16,555 nt of DNA, from contig CAMVMQ010000013.1 in NCBI GenBank assembly GCA_947168625.1, positions 1-16,555 on the forward strand, in the 5' to 3' direction. This DNA comes from an uncultured Caryophanales bacterium (lineage in GTDB: Bacteria > Bacillota_I > Bacilli_A > RF39 > UBA660). The notes beneath the pieces are model-generated. The model saw only the letters and a list, made by a program, of their open reading frames with translations, searched no databases and had not been told where the DNA came from. This document shows, one piece after another, positions 1 through 7,686 of this stretch (the first letter of the stretch is position 1; each line of letters starts with the position of its first letter). The position numbers were made by a program, and so were the translations under genes.

Positions 1-45
1 AAAAAAAGAAGAAATAGTAAAAATATGTATTGGAAAGGAAAAAAT

Positions 46-1830
46 ATGAAAGATAGAAAAGAGATTGATAGTAAGTATACTTGGGATTTAGAAAAGATTT
101 ATGATAGTATTAATGAATTTAATAAAGACTATGAATTAGTTAAGAGTAAGATTAAAGAATTATCTAAGTATGAAAAGAATATGACAGATAATAGTAGTTA
201 TTTTTATAATACTATTAAGTTGTCTTTTGAGATAGAAAGAATAATTGATAAATTATCTGTATATACTAGTTTATCTTTTGATTTAGATACTTCGAATAAT
301 GAAATGCAAGAACTTAGTGAGATGGTATCTAATTTAAGAAGTGAGTATTCAAAGAATAGTTATTTTATTGTTCCTAGTATTTTGAAATTAGATAGAGAAG
401 TTATTGATAAATATATGGAAGAAGAGTCTAAAATAAAAGACTATGAAGTATCTATTAATGAAATATATAGATATAAAGAACATACTTTGAGTGATGATGA
501 AGAAAAACTATTATCTAGTATTGGTAAGATAGTGGGTAACTGCTATGACACTTATGAATTATTTAAAGATTGTGATATGTCTTTTGATGATATTATAAAT
601 GAAGATGGTAAAGAAGTAGAACTTAATAATAGTACTTATTCACTTTATATCGAGAGTAAAGATAGAAAGGTAAGAGAGAGTGCTTTTAAATCTTTATATA
701 AAGAGTATAAGAAATATGCTAATACTTTTGCTTCTTTAATATCAACTAATATGAAAGAATTATCTACTCTTGCTAAGATAGAAAAATATAATTCCGCTAT
801 AGAGATGAGTTTATTTAGAGATGATGTACGAATAGACGTCTATAATAATCTTATTGATAGCGTACATAATCATATTGATTATATTTATGATTATTATAAA
901 TTAAAAAAAGATATCATGGGACTAGATGAACTTCATTTATATGATATATATGTTCCAATGCAGAATGATTATGATGCTAAATATGACTATGAAGAGGGCA
1001 AAAAGATAGTACTTAAAGTTTTAGAAGTATTTGGGAATGAATATATAAATAAAGTAAAAGAAGCACTTGATAGTAGATGGATAGATGTATATCCAACTAA
1101 AGCTAAAAGAACTGGAGGATACTCTGGTGGTAGTTATGATACTTATCCTTATATACTTTTAAATTATCAAGATAAGTATAATGATTTGTCTACTTTAATC
1201 CATGAGATGGGTCACTCAATGCATAGCTATTATTCGAGAACTTATAATGATTATCAAAATAGTGAGTATCGTATTTTTGTAGCAGAAGTTGCTTCTACTG
1301 TTAATGAATTATTACTTAGTCACTATATGATTGAACATAGTAATAGTAAAGAAGAAAAGTTATCGATACTTAATAATTTAATGGAATTATATAGAGCTAC
1401 AATATATAGACAGACAATGTTTGCTGAATTTGAAAAGAAGATATCTAATATGATAGATAATGAAGAAGCTTTAACTAGTGATAAACTATCTAATATGTAT
1501 TATGATTTAAATAAATTTTACTTTGGTGATAGTGTAGTAGTAGATGATGAAATTAGATATGAATGGGAAAGAATTCCACACTTTTATTATCATTTCTATG
1601 TTTATAAGTATGCAACTGGTCTTAGTGCAGCGACTTATATTGTTAAAAATATTTTAAGTGGTAAAGAAGGAGCAGTACAGTCTTATATCGAATTCTTAAA
1701 ATGTGGAGGTAGATTATCACCACTTGAATCACTTAAGGTAGCAGGAGTAGATCTTACTGATAAAAAAGTAGTAGACTCTGCCTTAGATGAGTTTAAAAGT
1801 ATTATTAAGATGTATAAAGATAATATGTAA
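46..1830 (+). CDS. pepF: Oligoendopeptidase F, M3-family zinc metallopeptidase
   Basis: A cytosolic zinc endopeptidase of the M3B (PepF) family, which hydrolyses short peptides of roughly 7-17 residues in peptide turnover. The protein has 594 residues, the usual family length. The zinc and catalytic motif HEMGH is at residues 386-390 and the third ligand is probably Glu414 in FVAEVAST, 24 residues later as expected for M3 enzymes. The C-terminal RIPHFYYHFYVYKYATG block is also typical. I chose the ATG at 46 rather than the in-frame ATG at 25: an AAAGGA ribosome site lies 6 nt before 46, nothing good precedes 25, and the protein then begins MKDRKEIDSKYTW, like other PepF proteins. It is monocistronic as far as visible, ending in a hairpin terminator; its promoter lies outside the window. 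Family assignment is firm; physiological substrates are unknown. Confidence 0.95.
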   Translation: MKDRKEIDSKYTWDLEKIYDSINEFNKDYELVKSKIKELSKYEKNMTDNSSYFYNTIKLSFEIERIIDKLSVYTSLSFDLDTSNNEMQELSEMVSNLRSEYSKNSYFIVPSILKLDREVIDKYMEEESKIKDYEVSINEIYRYKEHTLSDDEEKLLSSIGKIVGNCYDTYELFKDCDMSFDDIINEDGKEVELNNSTYSLYIESKDRKVRESAFKSLYKEYKKYANTFASLISTNMKELSTLAKIEKYNSAIEMSLFRDDVRIDVYNNLIDSVHNHIDYIYDYYKLKKDIMGLDELHLYDIYVPMQNDYDAKYDYEEGKKIVLKVLEVFGNEYINKVKEALDSRWIDVYPTKAKRTGGYSGGSYDTYPYILLNYQDKYNDLSTLIHEMGHSMHSYYSRTYNDYQNSEYRIFVAEVASTVNELLLSHYMIEHSNSKEEKLSILNNLMELYRATIYRQTMFAEFEKKISNMIDNEEALTSDKLSNMYYDLNKFYFGDSVVVDDEIRYEWERIPHFYYHFYVYKYATGLSAATYIVKNILSGKEGAVQSYIEFLKCGGRLSPLESLKVAGVDLTDKKVVDSALDEFKSIIKMYKDNM

Positions 1831-1833
1831 AGA

Positions 1834-1862
1834 AAAGAGAGACAATATAATTGTCTCTCTTT
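1834..1862. terminator. Bidirectional hairpin terminator between pepF and the convergent small gene
   Basis: A perfect 13-bp stem (1834-1846 with 1850-1862) encloses a 3-nt ATA loop. It begins four bases after the pepF stop and ends ten bases before the stop of the minus-strand gene. The T-rich run is short on both sides (TTT on plus; TCTTT on minus), so efficiency is uncertain, but position and perfection make a shared terminator likely. Confidence 0.8.
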
Positions 1863-1872
1863 AGAATTTATG

Positions 1873-2286
1873 TTATTTAAAGTATTTGTTTAGATAATTA
1901 ATTAAATTTTCAGCATTTGTATAGTAAGTATAGTATTGACTGTTTTTACTTTCCTTAATGATAATTGATGATTTATTAACTATTTCTATATCTAATAAAT
2001 CATTATCATAATTTATTATAATTTTTCTATAGCAGGTATTAAGGTCTCCAAGAAAGGGGCCATTATTATTTAAATCTTTTAAGTTATTTTTTATGTCTTT
2101 TAATACTTTTTTGTCTAATACTTTAGTTGTTCCATCACAAGATAGGGAATTTATTTCATAATTGCTGTTTTTTATAAGGCTATCTATTAAATTGTTTTTT
2201 CTGTTTAATAAAAGTACTGTAGCAAAGATAAGTATTAAAATTAAAAAAAATGCTATAATATATTTCTTATTATTTTTCTTTTTCAT
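1873..2286 (-). CDS. Small membrane-anchored or secreted protein of unknown function
   Basis: A 137-residue protein that I do not recognise. It starts with a lysine-rich stretch (MKKKNNKK) followed by one hydrophobic segment at about residues 9-27, then a short basic stop (NRKNN), so it is probably anchored with its remaining ~105 residues outside the cell. There is no lipobox cysteine. The outer part is rich in Asn, Lys, Asp and Ile and has two cysteines (in LSCDG and LNTCYRK) that could form a disulfide. An AAAAGGAC ribosome site precedes the ATG by about 11 nt, and a strong consensus-like promoter lies at 2312-2340. It is transcribed divergently from prfB and convergently with pepF, with a hairpin terminator at its 3' end. 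The clear promoter, SD and terminator make it a real gene even without a known family. Confidence 0.75.
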   Translation of the reverse strand: MKKKNNKKYIIAFFLILILIFATVLLLNRKNNLIDSLIKNSNYEINSLSCDGTTKVLDKKVLKDIKNNLKDLNNNGPFLGDLNTCYRKIIINYDNDLLDIEIVNKSSIIIKESKNSQYYTYYTNAENLINYLNKYFK

Positions 2287-2311
2287 ATTATCATTGTCCT
2301 TTTATAATTTA

Positions 2312-2340
2312 ATAATATCATTTTGTTATTTTTGTGTCAA
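2312..2340 (-). promoter_or_regulatory. Promoter of the minus-strand small membrane-protein gene
   Basis: On the minus strand, a perfect -35 box TTGACA (2340-2335) is followed by a 17-bp spacer and a -10 box TATTAT (2317-2312). A TGA triplet immediately upstream makes an extended -10. The ATG of the 137-residue gene follows 25 nt after the -10 box. This is the best match to a vegetative sigma-factor promoter on the left half of the window. Confidence 0.75.
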
Positions 2341-2345
2341 TATTT

Positions 2346-2385
2346 TTGACAATTACTTTTATTTTTTTTAATTTTACTGTATACT
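2346..2385 (+). promoter_or_regulatory. Probable promoter region of prfB
   Basis: A perfect TTGACA (2346-2351) lies 59 nt before the prfB ATG. A TTTAAT at 2367-2372 gives a -10 with a short 15-bp spacer; an alternative -10, TATACT at 2380-2385, has no good -35 and would place the transcript start on the SD. The exact -10 is therefore uncertain. The TTGACA is the mirror partner of the divergent gene's -35 box (TGTCAA, 5-bp gap, TTGACA, 2335-2351). Confidence 0.4.
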
Positions 2386-2404
2386 TATGTTGGAGGTAAA
2401 GACG

Positions 2405-3488
2405 ATGGAACTTTATGAATTGAAACGTGAATATAAAAATTTAGATAATAGGTTAAATGATTTAAGGAGGTCTCTTTGACTTAGAAAATAAGATTAAAAG
2501 AGAAAAAGAAATAAATGATTTAATGCTTGATAGCAATTTTTGGAATGATAGTGAGACCGCTAATAGATTGGTAGGAGAACTTAAAAATATTAAGAGTATT
2601 GTTAGTAATATAGAAGAATTATCTAGTTGTATTAAGGGTAATTTAGATATTGTTGAAACGGAAGAAGATGTAGATATTCTAAATATGCTTGAAGAAGAAA
2701 TGCCAAGTATTTGTGATAAATTAGATAAATTAGAACTTGAGACTTATTTAAGTGGTGAATATGATAATTGTAATGCTATTTTTGAGATACATGCTGGGGC
2801 TGGTGGTACGGAATCTTGTGATTGGGCAAATATGTTATATCGAATGTATACGAGATATGCTAGTAATGCTGGATATACACTAGTAGAGCTTGATAAACAA
2901 GAAGGAGAAGAAGCTGGTATTAAGTCTGTAATGTTTCAAATTAATGGTAATAATGCTTATGGGTATTTAAAAAGAGAAAAAGGTGTACATAGACTTGTTC
3001 GAATTAGTCCATTTGATGCAGGTAATAGAAGACATACTTCTTTTGCTTCAGTTGATGTTATGCCCGAGATTGATAAGAATATTGATATTGAAATTAATGA
3101 ATCGGATATAAGGGTAGATATTTATCGTAGTAGTGGTCCTGGTGGACAGGGTGTTAATACGACAGATAGTGCTGTTAGAATTACACATATTCCTACTGGT
3201 ATTGTTGTTACTTGTCAGAATGAAAGAAGTCAAATCAGAAATAAAGAAAAAGCATTAGAAGTATTAAAGAGTAAACTTTATTTATTAGAAATAGAAAAAC
3301 AAAATGAAAAATTAAATGGTATAAGAGGAGAACAATTAAGTAATGGCTGGGGCTCTGCGAAAAGAAGTTATGTAATGTGTCCTTATACCTTAGTTAAAGA
3401 CAATGATTCGGGATATGAATCTAGTAATATTAATGATATATTAGACGGTAATATAGAGGATATGATTGAAGCAGGACTTAAAAGTTAA
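2405..3488 (+). CDS. prfB: Peptide chain release factor 2 (RF2), expressed through a +1 programmed frameshift
   Basis: RF2 recognises UGA and UAA in the ribosomal A site and triggers hydrolysis of peptidyl-tRNA. The gene is in two frames: a 24-codon leader from ATG 2405 (GGAGG at 2392-2396) reaches an in-frame TGA at 2477-2479, and a +1 shift at CTT-TGA continues as GAC at 2478 in the second frame to the TAA at 3486-3488. The joined protein has 360 residues, close to the ~365 of typical RF2. The stop-codon recognition tripeptide SPF is at 201-203 and the catalytic GGQ at 246-248 within SSGPGGQGVN, both near the E. coli positions (205-207 and 250-252). The start at 2523 would lose part of the N-terminal domain and is rejected. 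Gene expression is expected to be autoregulated: low RF2 slows termination at UGA and favours the shift. A YitT-family gene follows after 21 nt, probably in the same transcript. Confidence 0.96.
2465..2480 (+). promoter_or_regulatory. prfB programmed +1 frameshift site
   Basis: An internal SD-like AGGAGG (2465-2470) is followed after exactly three bases by CTT TGA C (2474-2480). This has the same spacing and slippery CUU-UGA-C as the classical E. coli prfB site (AGGGGG, three bases, CTT TGA C). The frame before the TGA and the frame after the shift both read as RF2, so this is recoding rather than a mutation. Confidence 0.97.
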
Positions 3489-3509
3489 GAATAAAAGGGA
3501 GAGGTAATT

Positions 3510-4418
3510 ATGGGGATACTAGAATATTTTAGAAAGAAAAAAGTAGATAGTATTATTGAAACTGTTAAAAAGAGGAATCTTGGTAAAAGATATTCAATGT
3601 TAATACTTGGATGCTTAATTGTTGCTTTTGTATTTAATTTATTCTTTTTAAGATATAACATTGTATGCTTTGGTATAAGTGGATTATCTATTGTGTTTGA
3701 TAAATATGGTGTTAATCCCTCTATATTTATTATGATTGCAAATATTGTACTATTAATTATTGCTTACTTTGTACTTGGCTTTGATAGTGCTAAGAATCAG
3801 TTAGTTGGTGCTTTAATATATCCAGTATTTATTGAAATAACAAAGTTTATTACAGATAAAATTGATTTAGGTAATACTGAAATGGTTGTTATTGCATTAC
3901 TTGGAGGAGTATTAGCAGGAGTAGGATATGGGCTAATTTATAAGAGTAATTTTTCTACTGGTGGTACAGATGTAATAATTGAGATTATTTGTAAATATTT
4001 GAAAATATCTATGGGAACATCAGGACTTATTGTAAATGGTATAATTGTAGCTTTTGGTAAAATTGCTTTTTCTTGGAGTACTGTTTTGTATGCTATTTTT
4101 GTTTCTTATTTAATATCAATATTTACTGATAAGGTTTTATTAGGAATAAGTAGGAGTAAAGCTTTCTATATAGTTACTAATAAAGGCATTGATGATACTG
4201 TTAAAAATTATCTTCTTTCAATTGATGGCGTAGGTGCTACGGTTATTGATGCTGAAGGTGGATATTCTAGTGATAGTCAAACTCTTCTTTTAGCTGTGGT
4301 TCCGACTCGTAGTTACTTTATTGTTAAAGACGGTCTTAGAGAAATTGATAAGGATATTTTCTTTCTTGTTTGTGACTCTTACGAGGTTAGTAATAAGGAG
4401 GGGGATTTATGGTATTAG
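3510..4418 (+). CDS. YitT-family membrane protein (DUF161 plus DUF2179), first copy
   Basis: A 302-residue integral membrane protein of the YitT family: about five hydrophobic segments between residues ~28 and ~205, then a soluble C-terminal DUF2179 domain (about 215-300) containing the family pattern AFYIVTN...GVGATVIDAEGGYSSDSQTLLLAVV. The hallmark sSGGTD-type motif is intact as STGGTD at residues 149-154. The molecular function of the family is not established; transport or signalling roles have been suggested. A GGGAGAGG ribosome site precedes the ATG. It sits 21 nt after prfB and overlaps the next YitT gene by 10 nt, so the two are probably translationally coupled. In B. subtilis a YitT-family gene (yvjA) occupies the same place between prfB and ftsE, as far as I recall, which argues for orthology with yvjA. 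Confidence 0.9.
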   Translation: MGILEYFRKKKVDSIIETVKKRNLGKRYSMLILGCLIVAFVFNLFFLRYNIVCFGISGLSIVFDKYGVNPSIFIMIANIVLLIIAYFVLGFDSAKNQLVGALIYPVFIEITKFITDKIDLGNTEMVVIALLGGVLAGVGYGLIYKSNFSTGGTDVIIEIICKYLKISMGTSGLIVNGIIVAFGKIAFSWSTVLYAIFVSYLISIFTDKVLLGISRSKAFYIVTNKGIDDTVKNYLLSIDGVGATVIDAEGGYSSDSQTLLLAVVPTRSYFIVKDGLREIDKDIFFLVCDSYEVSNKEGDLWY

Positions 4419-5272
4419 AGATTGAAAAGATTAAAAAGAAAATAAAGGAAGATAATTACTGGAAAAATTTCTTTTTGTTTATTATTGGTATGATTTTTAG
4501 TGCAATATCGGTAAGTTTATTCTTTAATCCTAATGATGTTGTTACAACTGGTAGTACAGGGCTTGCAATTCTACTTAATAAATATATGAATATTGATTTG
4601 TCTCTTCTTATGCTTGCTATATCATCAATTTTACTTGTTCTTGATTTTGCCGTGTTTGGGATTGAACATGGATCTAAAAATATTCTTGGAACTTTGTTAT
4701 ATCCGATTTTTATAAAAGCAACTAGTTTGTTGCCACAGTATATTTATCTTAATAATACCTCTTTATTTCTACTTATACTAATTGGAGGAGTATTTTCTGG
4801 AATTGGTTTTGGTCTTGTAAAAAAATCTGGGTATAGTTTGGGCGGCTTTTATGTGTTATATGATATCTTAAATAAGAAATTAAAGGTGTCAATAGGGAAG
4901 GCTAATTTAATATGTAATATGACAATTATTTTATTTAGTATTTATGTATTTGGTCTTGATAAATGTATATATGCTTTTATTGGGTTATTTGTCTCTTCTT
5001 ATGTTGGAGATAAAATTATGATTGGAATATCCCAAAATAAGGCTTTTTATATTGTTACTAATAAGCCTTCGTTAGTTAAAGATTATATTATTAATAATTT
5101 GAATCATACAGTTACTGTTGTTAATGCTAAGGGAGGATATTCTGATAGAAGAAGAAAAATGCTACTATGTGTACTTCCTACAAGAGAATATAGTATTGTT
5201 AAAGAAGTTATTTTACAGATTGATAGTAAGGCTTTCTTTTTAATTACGGACAGTTATTACGTTTCAAAATAG
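4409..5272 (+). CDS. YitT-family membrane protein (DUF161 plus DUF2179), second copy
   Basis: A 287-residue paralogue of the preceding gene with the same layout: short cytoplasmic N-terminus, about five membrane segments, and a C-terminal DUF2179 domain with AFYIVTN, TVVNAKGGYSDRRRKMLLCVL and the terminal FFLITDSYYVSK. The starting ATG lies inside the end of the first copy (10-nt overlap) behind a strong GGAGGGGG site, so translation is probably coupled. The family motif that reads STGGTD in the first copy is SLGGFYV here (residues 143-149), losing the conserved Thr-Asp, which suggests functional divergence after duplication; the pair may form a heteromer. No terminator is visible before ftsE, 81 nt further on. 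Function unknown beyond family membership. Confidence 0.88.
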   Translation: MVLEIEKIKKKIKEDNYWKNFFLFIIGMIFSAISVSLFFNPNDVVTTGSTGLAILLNKYMNIDLSLLMLAISSILLVLDFAVFGIEHGSKNILGTLLYPIFIKATSLLPQYIYLNNTSLFLLILIGGVFSGIGFGLVKKSGYSLGGFYVLYDILNKKLKVSIGKANLICNMTIILFSIYVFGLDKCIYAFIGLFVSSYVGDKIMIGISQNKAFYIVTNKPSLVKDYIINNLNHTVTVVNAKGGYSDRRRKMLLCVLPTREYSIVKEVILQIDSKAFFLITDSYYVSK

Positions 5273-5299
5273 AAATTATTATTTGATATTTAGATATGC

Positions 5300-5328
5300 T
5301 TTTAAAATAAGATAAAAAATGTTATAAT
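5300..5328 (+). promoter_or_regulatory. Extended -10 promoter upstream of ftsE
   Basis: A perfect TATAAT (5323-5328) carries an upstream TGT, giving an extended -10 (TGTTATAAT). The -35 region 17 bp upstream is weak (TTTTAA, 5300-5305). Transcription would start near 5335, leaving about 19 nt of leader with the AAAGGAG ribosome site of ftsE. Since no terminator separates ftsE from the YitT genes, this is probably an internal promoter that adds to read-through. Confidence 0.65.
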
Positions 5329-5353
5329 TAATTTTGAATATGAAAGGAGTAGT

Positions 5354-6049
5354 ATGGAATTAATTAGAGTTAGTGATGTCCAGAAGACTTATAAGACTGG
5401 GACTGTTGCTCTTTACGATATTGATCTTAGCATTAAGAAGGGAGAGTTTGTCTTTGTTATTGGATCTTCTGGTAGTGGTAAATCAACACTTATTAAAATG
5501 TTATATAGGGAAGAAAAACCTGATAAAGGTTCTATTATAATTGGCGGTATTAATGTTGCTAAACTTCGTAATAGAAAGGTTTATGTTCTTAGAAGGAAAC
5601 TTGGGGTTGTTTTTCAGGATTTTAAACTTCTTCCTAAACTAACGGTATACGAAAATGTTGCCTTTGCTATGGAGGTTTTGGGCTATGATAAAAGAGAAAT
5701 ACATAAGAGGGTTCTTGAAGTATTAGATTTAGTTGGACTTAAAAATATGGTTAGAAAATATCCTGATCAGTTATCTGGAGGAGAGCAACAGAGGGTTGTT
5801 ATTGCAAGGGCTATTGTTAATAGACCTAAATTATTAATATGTGATGAGCCAACGGGTAATTTAGATCCTGATACTTCAATGGAAATTATGAGAGTTCTTG
5901 ACAATATTAATGCCATGGGAACCACTATTATTATGGCTACGCATGATAGGGATATAGTTGATAGAATGAAGAAGAGAGTAATACTTTTAGATCATGGAAG
6001 ACTTGCTAAGGATATAGAGAAAGGAAGTTATGTTCATGAAACCGTTTAG
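5354..6049 (+). CDS. ftsE: Cell-division ABC transporter ATP-binding protein FtsE
   Basis: The ATPase of the FtsEX complex, which does not transport a known substrate but uses ATP hydrolysis to activate extracellular peptidoglycan hydrolases through FtsX. At 231 residues it has normal length. Visible motifs are Walker A GSSGSGKST (37-45), Q-loop Gln88 in VVFQDF, ABC signature LSGGEQQR (140-147), Walker B LLICDEP (160-166) with catalytic Glu165, and the switch histidine in MATHD (His197). The start is set by AAAGGAG four nt upstream of the ATG. ftsX begins inside its 3' end, giving translational coupling. The identity rests on sequence type and the ftsX neighbour. Confidence 0.96.
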   Translation: MELIRVSDVQKTYKTGTVALYDIDLSIKKGEFVFVIGSSGSGKSTLIKMLYREEKPDKGSIIIGGINVAKLRNRKVYVLRRKLGVVFQDFKLLPKLTVYENVAFAMEVLGYDKREIHKRVLEVLDLVGLKNMVRKYPDQLSGGEQQRVVIARAIVNRPKLLICDEPTGNLDPDTSMEIMRVLDNINAMGTTIIMATHDRDIVDRMKKRVILLDHGRLAKDIEKGSYVHETV

Positions 6050-6956
6050 AGCTATAAGCAGATATTTTAGAGATGCTCTTCATGGAGTATTTAGAAATTT
6101 TTCATTATCACTGGCATCTGTTTCTTGTATTACGATTACTCTTATTGTAGTAGCGGTATCTTTGGTGTTATCGTATAATATAGAACATTTTTCGGATTCT
6201 ATTAGAAAAGACGTTACAATTGTTATGTTTTTAAAGAGTGATACGACAAAGGAAGATGAAGATAAAATAAAAAAAGAATTGGAAAGTATTAATAATATAG
6301 AAAACAGTACAATTCAATTTAAGAGTAAGGAAGAGTCTGCTAAAGAGTTAAAATCTGGTAGTGAAATCTTTGCAAATACAGTTGATTCTTGGACGAGTGA
6401 GACTAATCCTTTGCTTGATAGTTACATGTTTAAGGTTAAGAATATTGAAAAAATTGATGATACAGTTAAAGAGGTTAAAAATCTATCTTTTACAAAGGAT
6501 AAGGTTAATAACATTAATTATGGTGAAGATATTGTTCATCAGTTAATCATAGTATTTAATGTAGTTAGAAAAATATGTATAGTAGCAGTTTTAGCTCTTG
6601 TTCTTGTTACAGCATTTTTGATTGCTAATACTATTAAACTTGCTATTTATTCGAGAAAAAGAGAAATAGAAATTATGAGACTTGTGGGAGCTTCTAATAT
6701 ATCAATTAAGATTCCGTTTATTATTGAAGGATTATTTATTGGTATTTTAGGTTCGATTGTTCCTATACTTATTACAGTATTTGGTTATAGTTCTCTATAT
6801 GATTTTTTTGGTGGAAAACTTTTTGGTTCTCCTCTTGCTAGCTTAATAGAACCTATGCCATTTGTATATGGAGTATCGTTAGTACTCCTTGTTATTGGTA
6901 TTGTTGTTGGTATGATAGGAAGTTATCAAGCGGTTAGAAAGTATTTAAAAATATAG
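6036..6956 (+). CDS. ftsX: Cell-division membrane protein FtsX
   Basis: The membrane partner of FtsE. The 306-residue protein has one N-terminal membrane helix (about 25-46), a large extracytoplasmic domain (about 47-170) and three C-terminal helices, the standard FtsX topology. The cytoplasmic segment AIYSRKREIEIMRLVGAS before the third helix is the characteristic FtsX/MacB-like coupling region. I chose ATG 6036 over ATG 6030: the AAGGAAG site ends 8 nt before 6036 but only 2 nt before 6030, and MKPFRAISRYF resembles the family N-terminus. It overlaps ftsE by 14 nt. The peptidoglycan hydrolase that FtsEX normally drives (CwlO or PcsB type) and the CtpB protease that follows ftsX in Bacillus are not in this window; a shared terminator follows at once. 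Confidence 0.95.
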   Translation: MKPFRAISRYFRDALHGVFRNFSLSLASVSCITITLIVVAVSLVLSYNIEHFSDSIRKDVTIVMFLKSDTTKEDEDKIKKELESINNIENSTIQFKSKEESAKELKSGSEIFANTVDSWTSETNPLLDSYMFKVKNIEKIDDTVKEVKNLSFTKDKVNNINYGEDIVHQLIIVFNVVRKICIVAVLALVLVTAFLIANTIKLAIYSRKREIEIMRLVGASNISIKIPFIIEGLFIGILGSIVPILITVFGYSSLYDFFGGKLFGSPLASLIEPMPFVYGVSLVLLVIGIVVGMIGSYQAVRKYLKI

Positions 6957-6984
6957 GCTATTTGCTATTTGCCTATATTTTTTT
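6948..6984. terminator. Shared convergent terminator of ftsX and the DUF6512-like gene
   Basis: An 11-bp stem (AAAATATAGGC at 6948-6958 with its complement at 6971-6981), 12-nt loop and T run to 6984 on the plus strand. Read on the minus strand the same stem is followed by a T-rich stretch, so it can work both ways. The stem includes the last codons and stop of ftsX, and the loop contains the stop codon of the minus-strand gene. Confidence 0.85.
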
Positions 6985-7510
6985 CTATGCCATATGTTTT
7001 AGAATGAGTATCATAAAAGATATAATTATGTGGTGGTTTATAAGTTAAATAAATAAAGATTATATATGTTATTATAATTATTGGTACTGCAAGGAGATTT
7101 GATATTTTTATATTTGGAGCTTTTAAAATATTATAACTTATTATTTCTTTGATAACATAGATAATAAATAGAAGAATTATTGATATTATGAGTTTTTCTC
7201 CGATTATGTTATATAATGTTAAGTAGATAGCTAAATATATAGGGATTATTATTAATGATGAAAACCATAAATTAAAAGGATAATTATTAAATTTAATATT
7301 ATTCTTTTTTAATATTATATAATCAAATATTCCATATAAAAGTGATGAAGTAAATAATATTTTCATGTGTTCCCAGATGCTTTCATTTACGGGAAAGAAA
7401 AAAGATAATAGTGTACTTGGAAATATTTCGTATGCAAAATGCGAAAGAAAGGATATTAAAAATATTCCGAGTATGGAAATTATTCTTGTGTTTTTTAAAG
7501 TTAATTTCAT
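6965..7510 (-). CDS. DUF6512-like multi-spanning membrane protein
   Basis: A 181-residue hydrophobic protein with about five predicted membrane segments (roughly residues 9-30, 50-66, 83-103, 107-125 and 138-157). The sequence SHFAYE near the first helix and PVNESIWEHMKILF at about residues 40-53 match a motif I associate with the Firmicutes family DUF6512 (PVNES-WEH-K-LF), whose function is unknown; the C-terminal YDTHSKTYGI also fits. The short charged loop with Asn, Glu, Trp, Glu and His is likely the functional site. GGAGG (plus-strand 7519-7523) lies 8 nt before the ATG. The gene converges on ftsX with a shared terminator and diverges from the operon starting at 7687; I could not identify a convincing promoter, although TATAAT-like repeats crowd the SD. 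Family assignment is from memory of the motif. Confidence 0.75.
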   Translation of the reverse strand: MKLTLKNTRIISILGIFLISFLSHFAYEIFPSTLLSFFFPVNESIWEHMKILFTSSLLYGIFDYIILKKNNIKFNNYPFNLWFSSLIIIPIYLAIYLTLYNIIGEKLIISIILLFIIYVIKEIISYNILKAPNIKISNLLAVPIIIITYIIFIYLTYKPPHNYIFYDTHSKTYGIEKNIGK

Positions 7511-7617
7511 TATTTATACCTCCATTATATTATATTAAAGTTGGTATTTATAAATGAATATAAATATATAAGGATTACAAAGTACTAAAGTTATTCTGGG
7601 TGGGAAAATCGAAATTA

Positions 7618-7671
7618 TATAATAAAAAAATGTATAAAGGTCTTTATCTATTATGGAAAATTTGATACAAT
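7618..7671 (+). promoter_or_regulatory. Promoter region of the operon beginning at 7687
   Basis: Two candidate -10 boxes are seen. TACAAT at 7666-7671 has a TGA in front (extended -10) and a weak -35 TTTATC at 7643-7648; it would start transcription near 7678 and leave only about 9 nt of leader. TATAAT at 7618-7623 has no clear -35 and would give a leader of about 57 nt. An inverted repeat ATAAAG-GT-CTTTAT (7634-7647) lies between them and could be an operator. Confidence 0.45.
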
Positions 7672-7686
7672 AAATTATGTGATTAT

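Noticed and set aside
2162..2371. Plus-strand 69-codon frame across the divergent promoters
   Set aside because: Antisense to the 137-residue gene and running through both promoters; Phe-rich composition is the complement of Lys codons.
3048..3233. Minus-strand open frame inside prfB
   Set aside because: It lies antisense to the conserved GGQ region and has low-complexity Thr/Asn/Ile composition; a shadow.
2523..3488. prfB as a shorter single-frame gene starting at ATG 2523
   Set aside because: It would miss 39 N-terminal residues that read as RF2, and the upstream frameshift signal and SD at 2392-2396 fit the longer, recoded product.
7630..7665. Eleven-codon plus-strand ORF upstream of the ASST-like gene
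   Set aside because: Short enough to occur by chance, no well-placed SD; a leader peptide cannot be supported.
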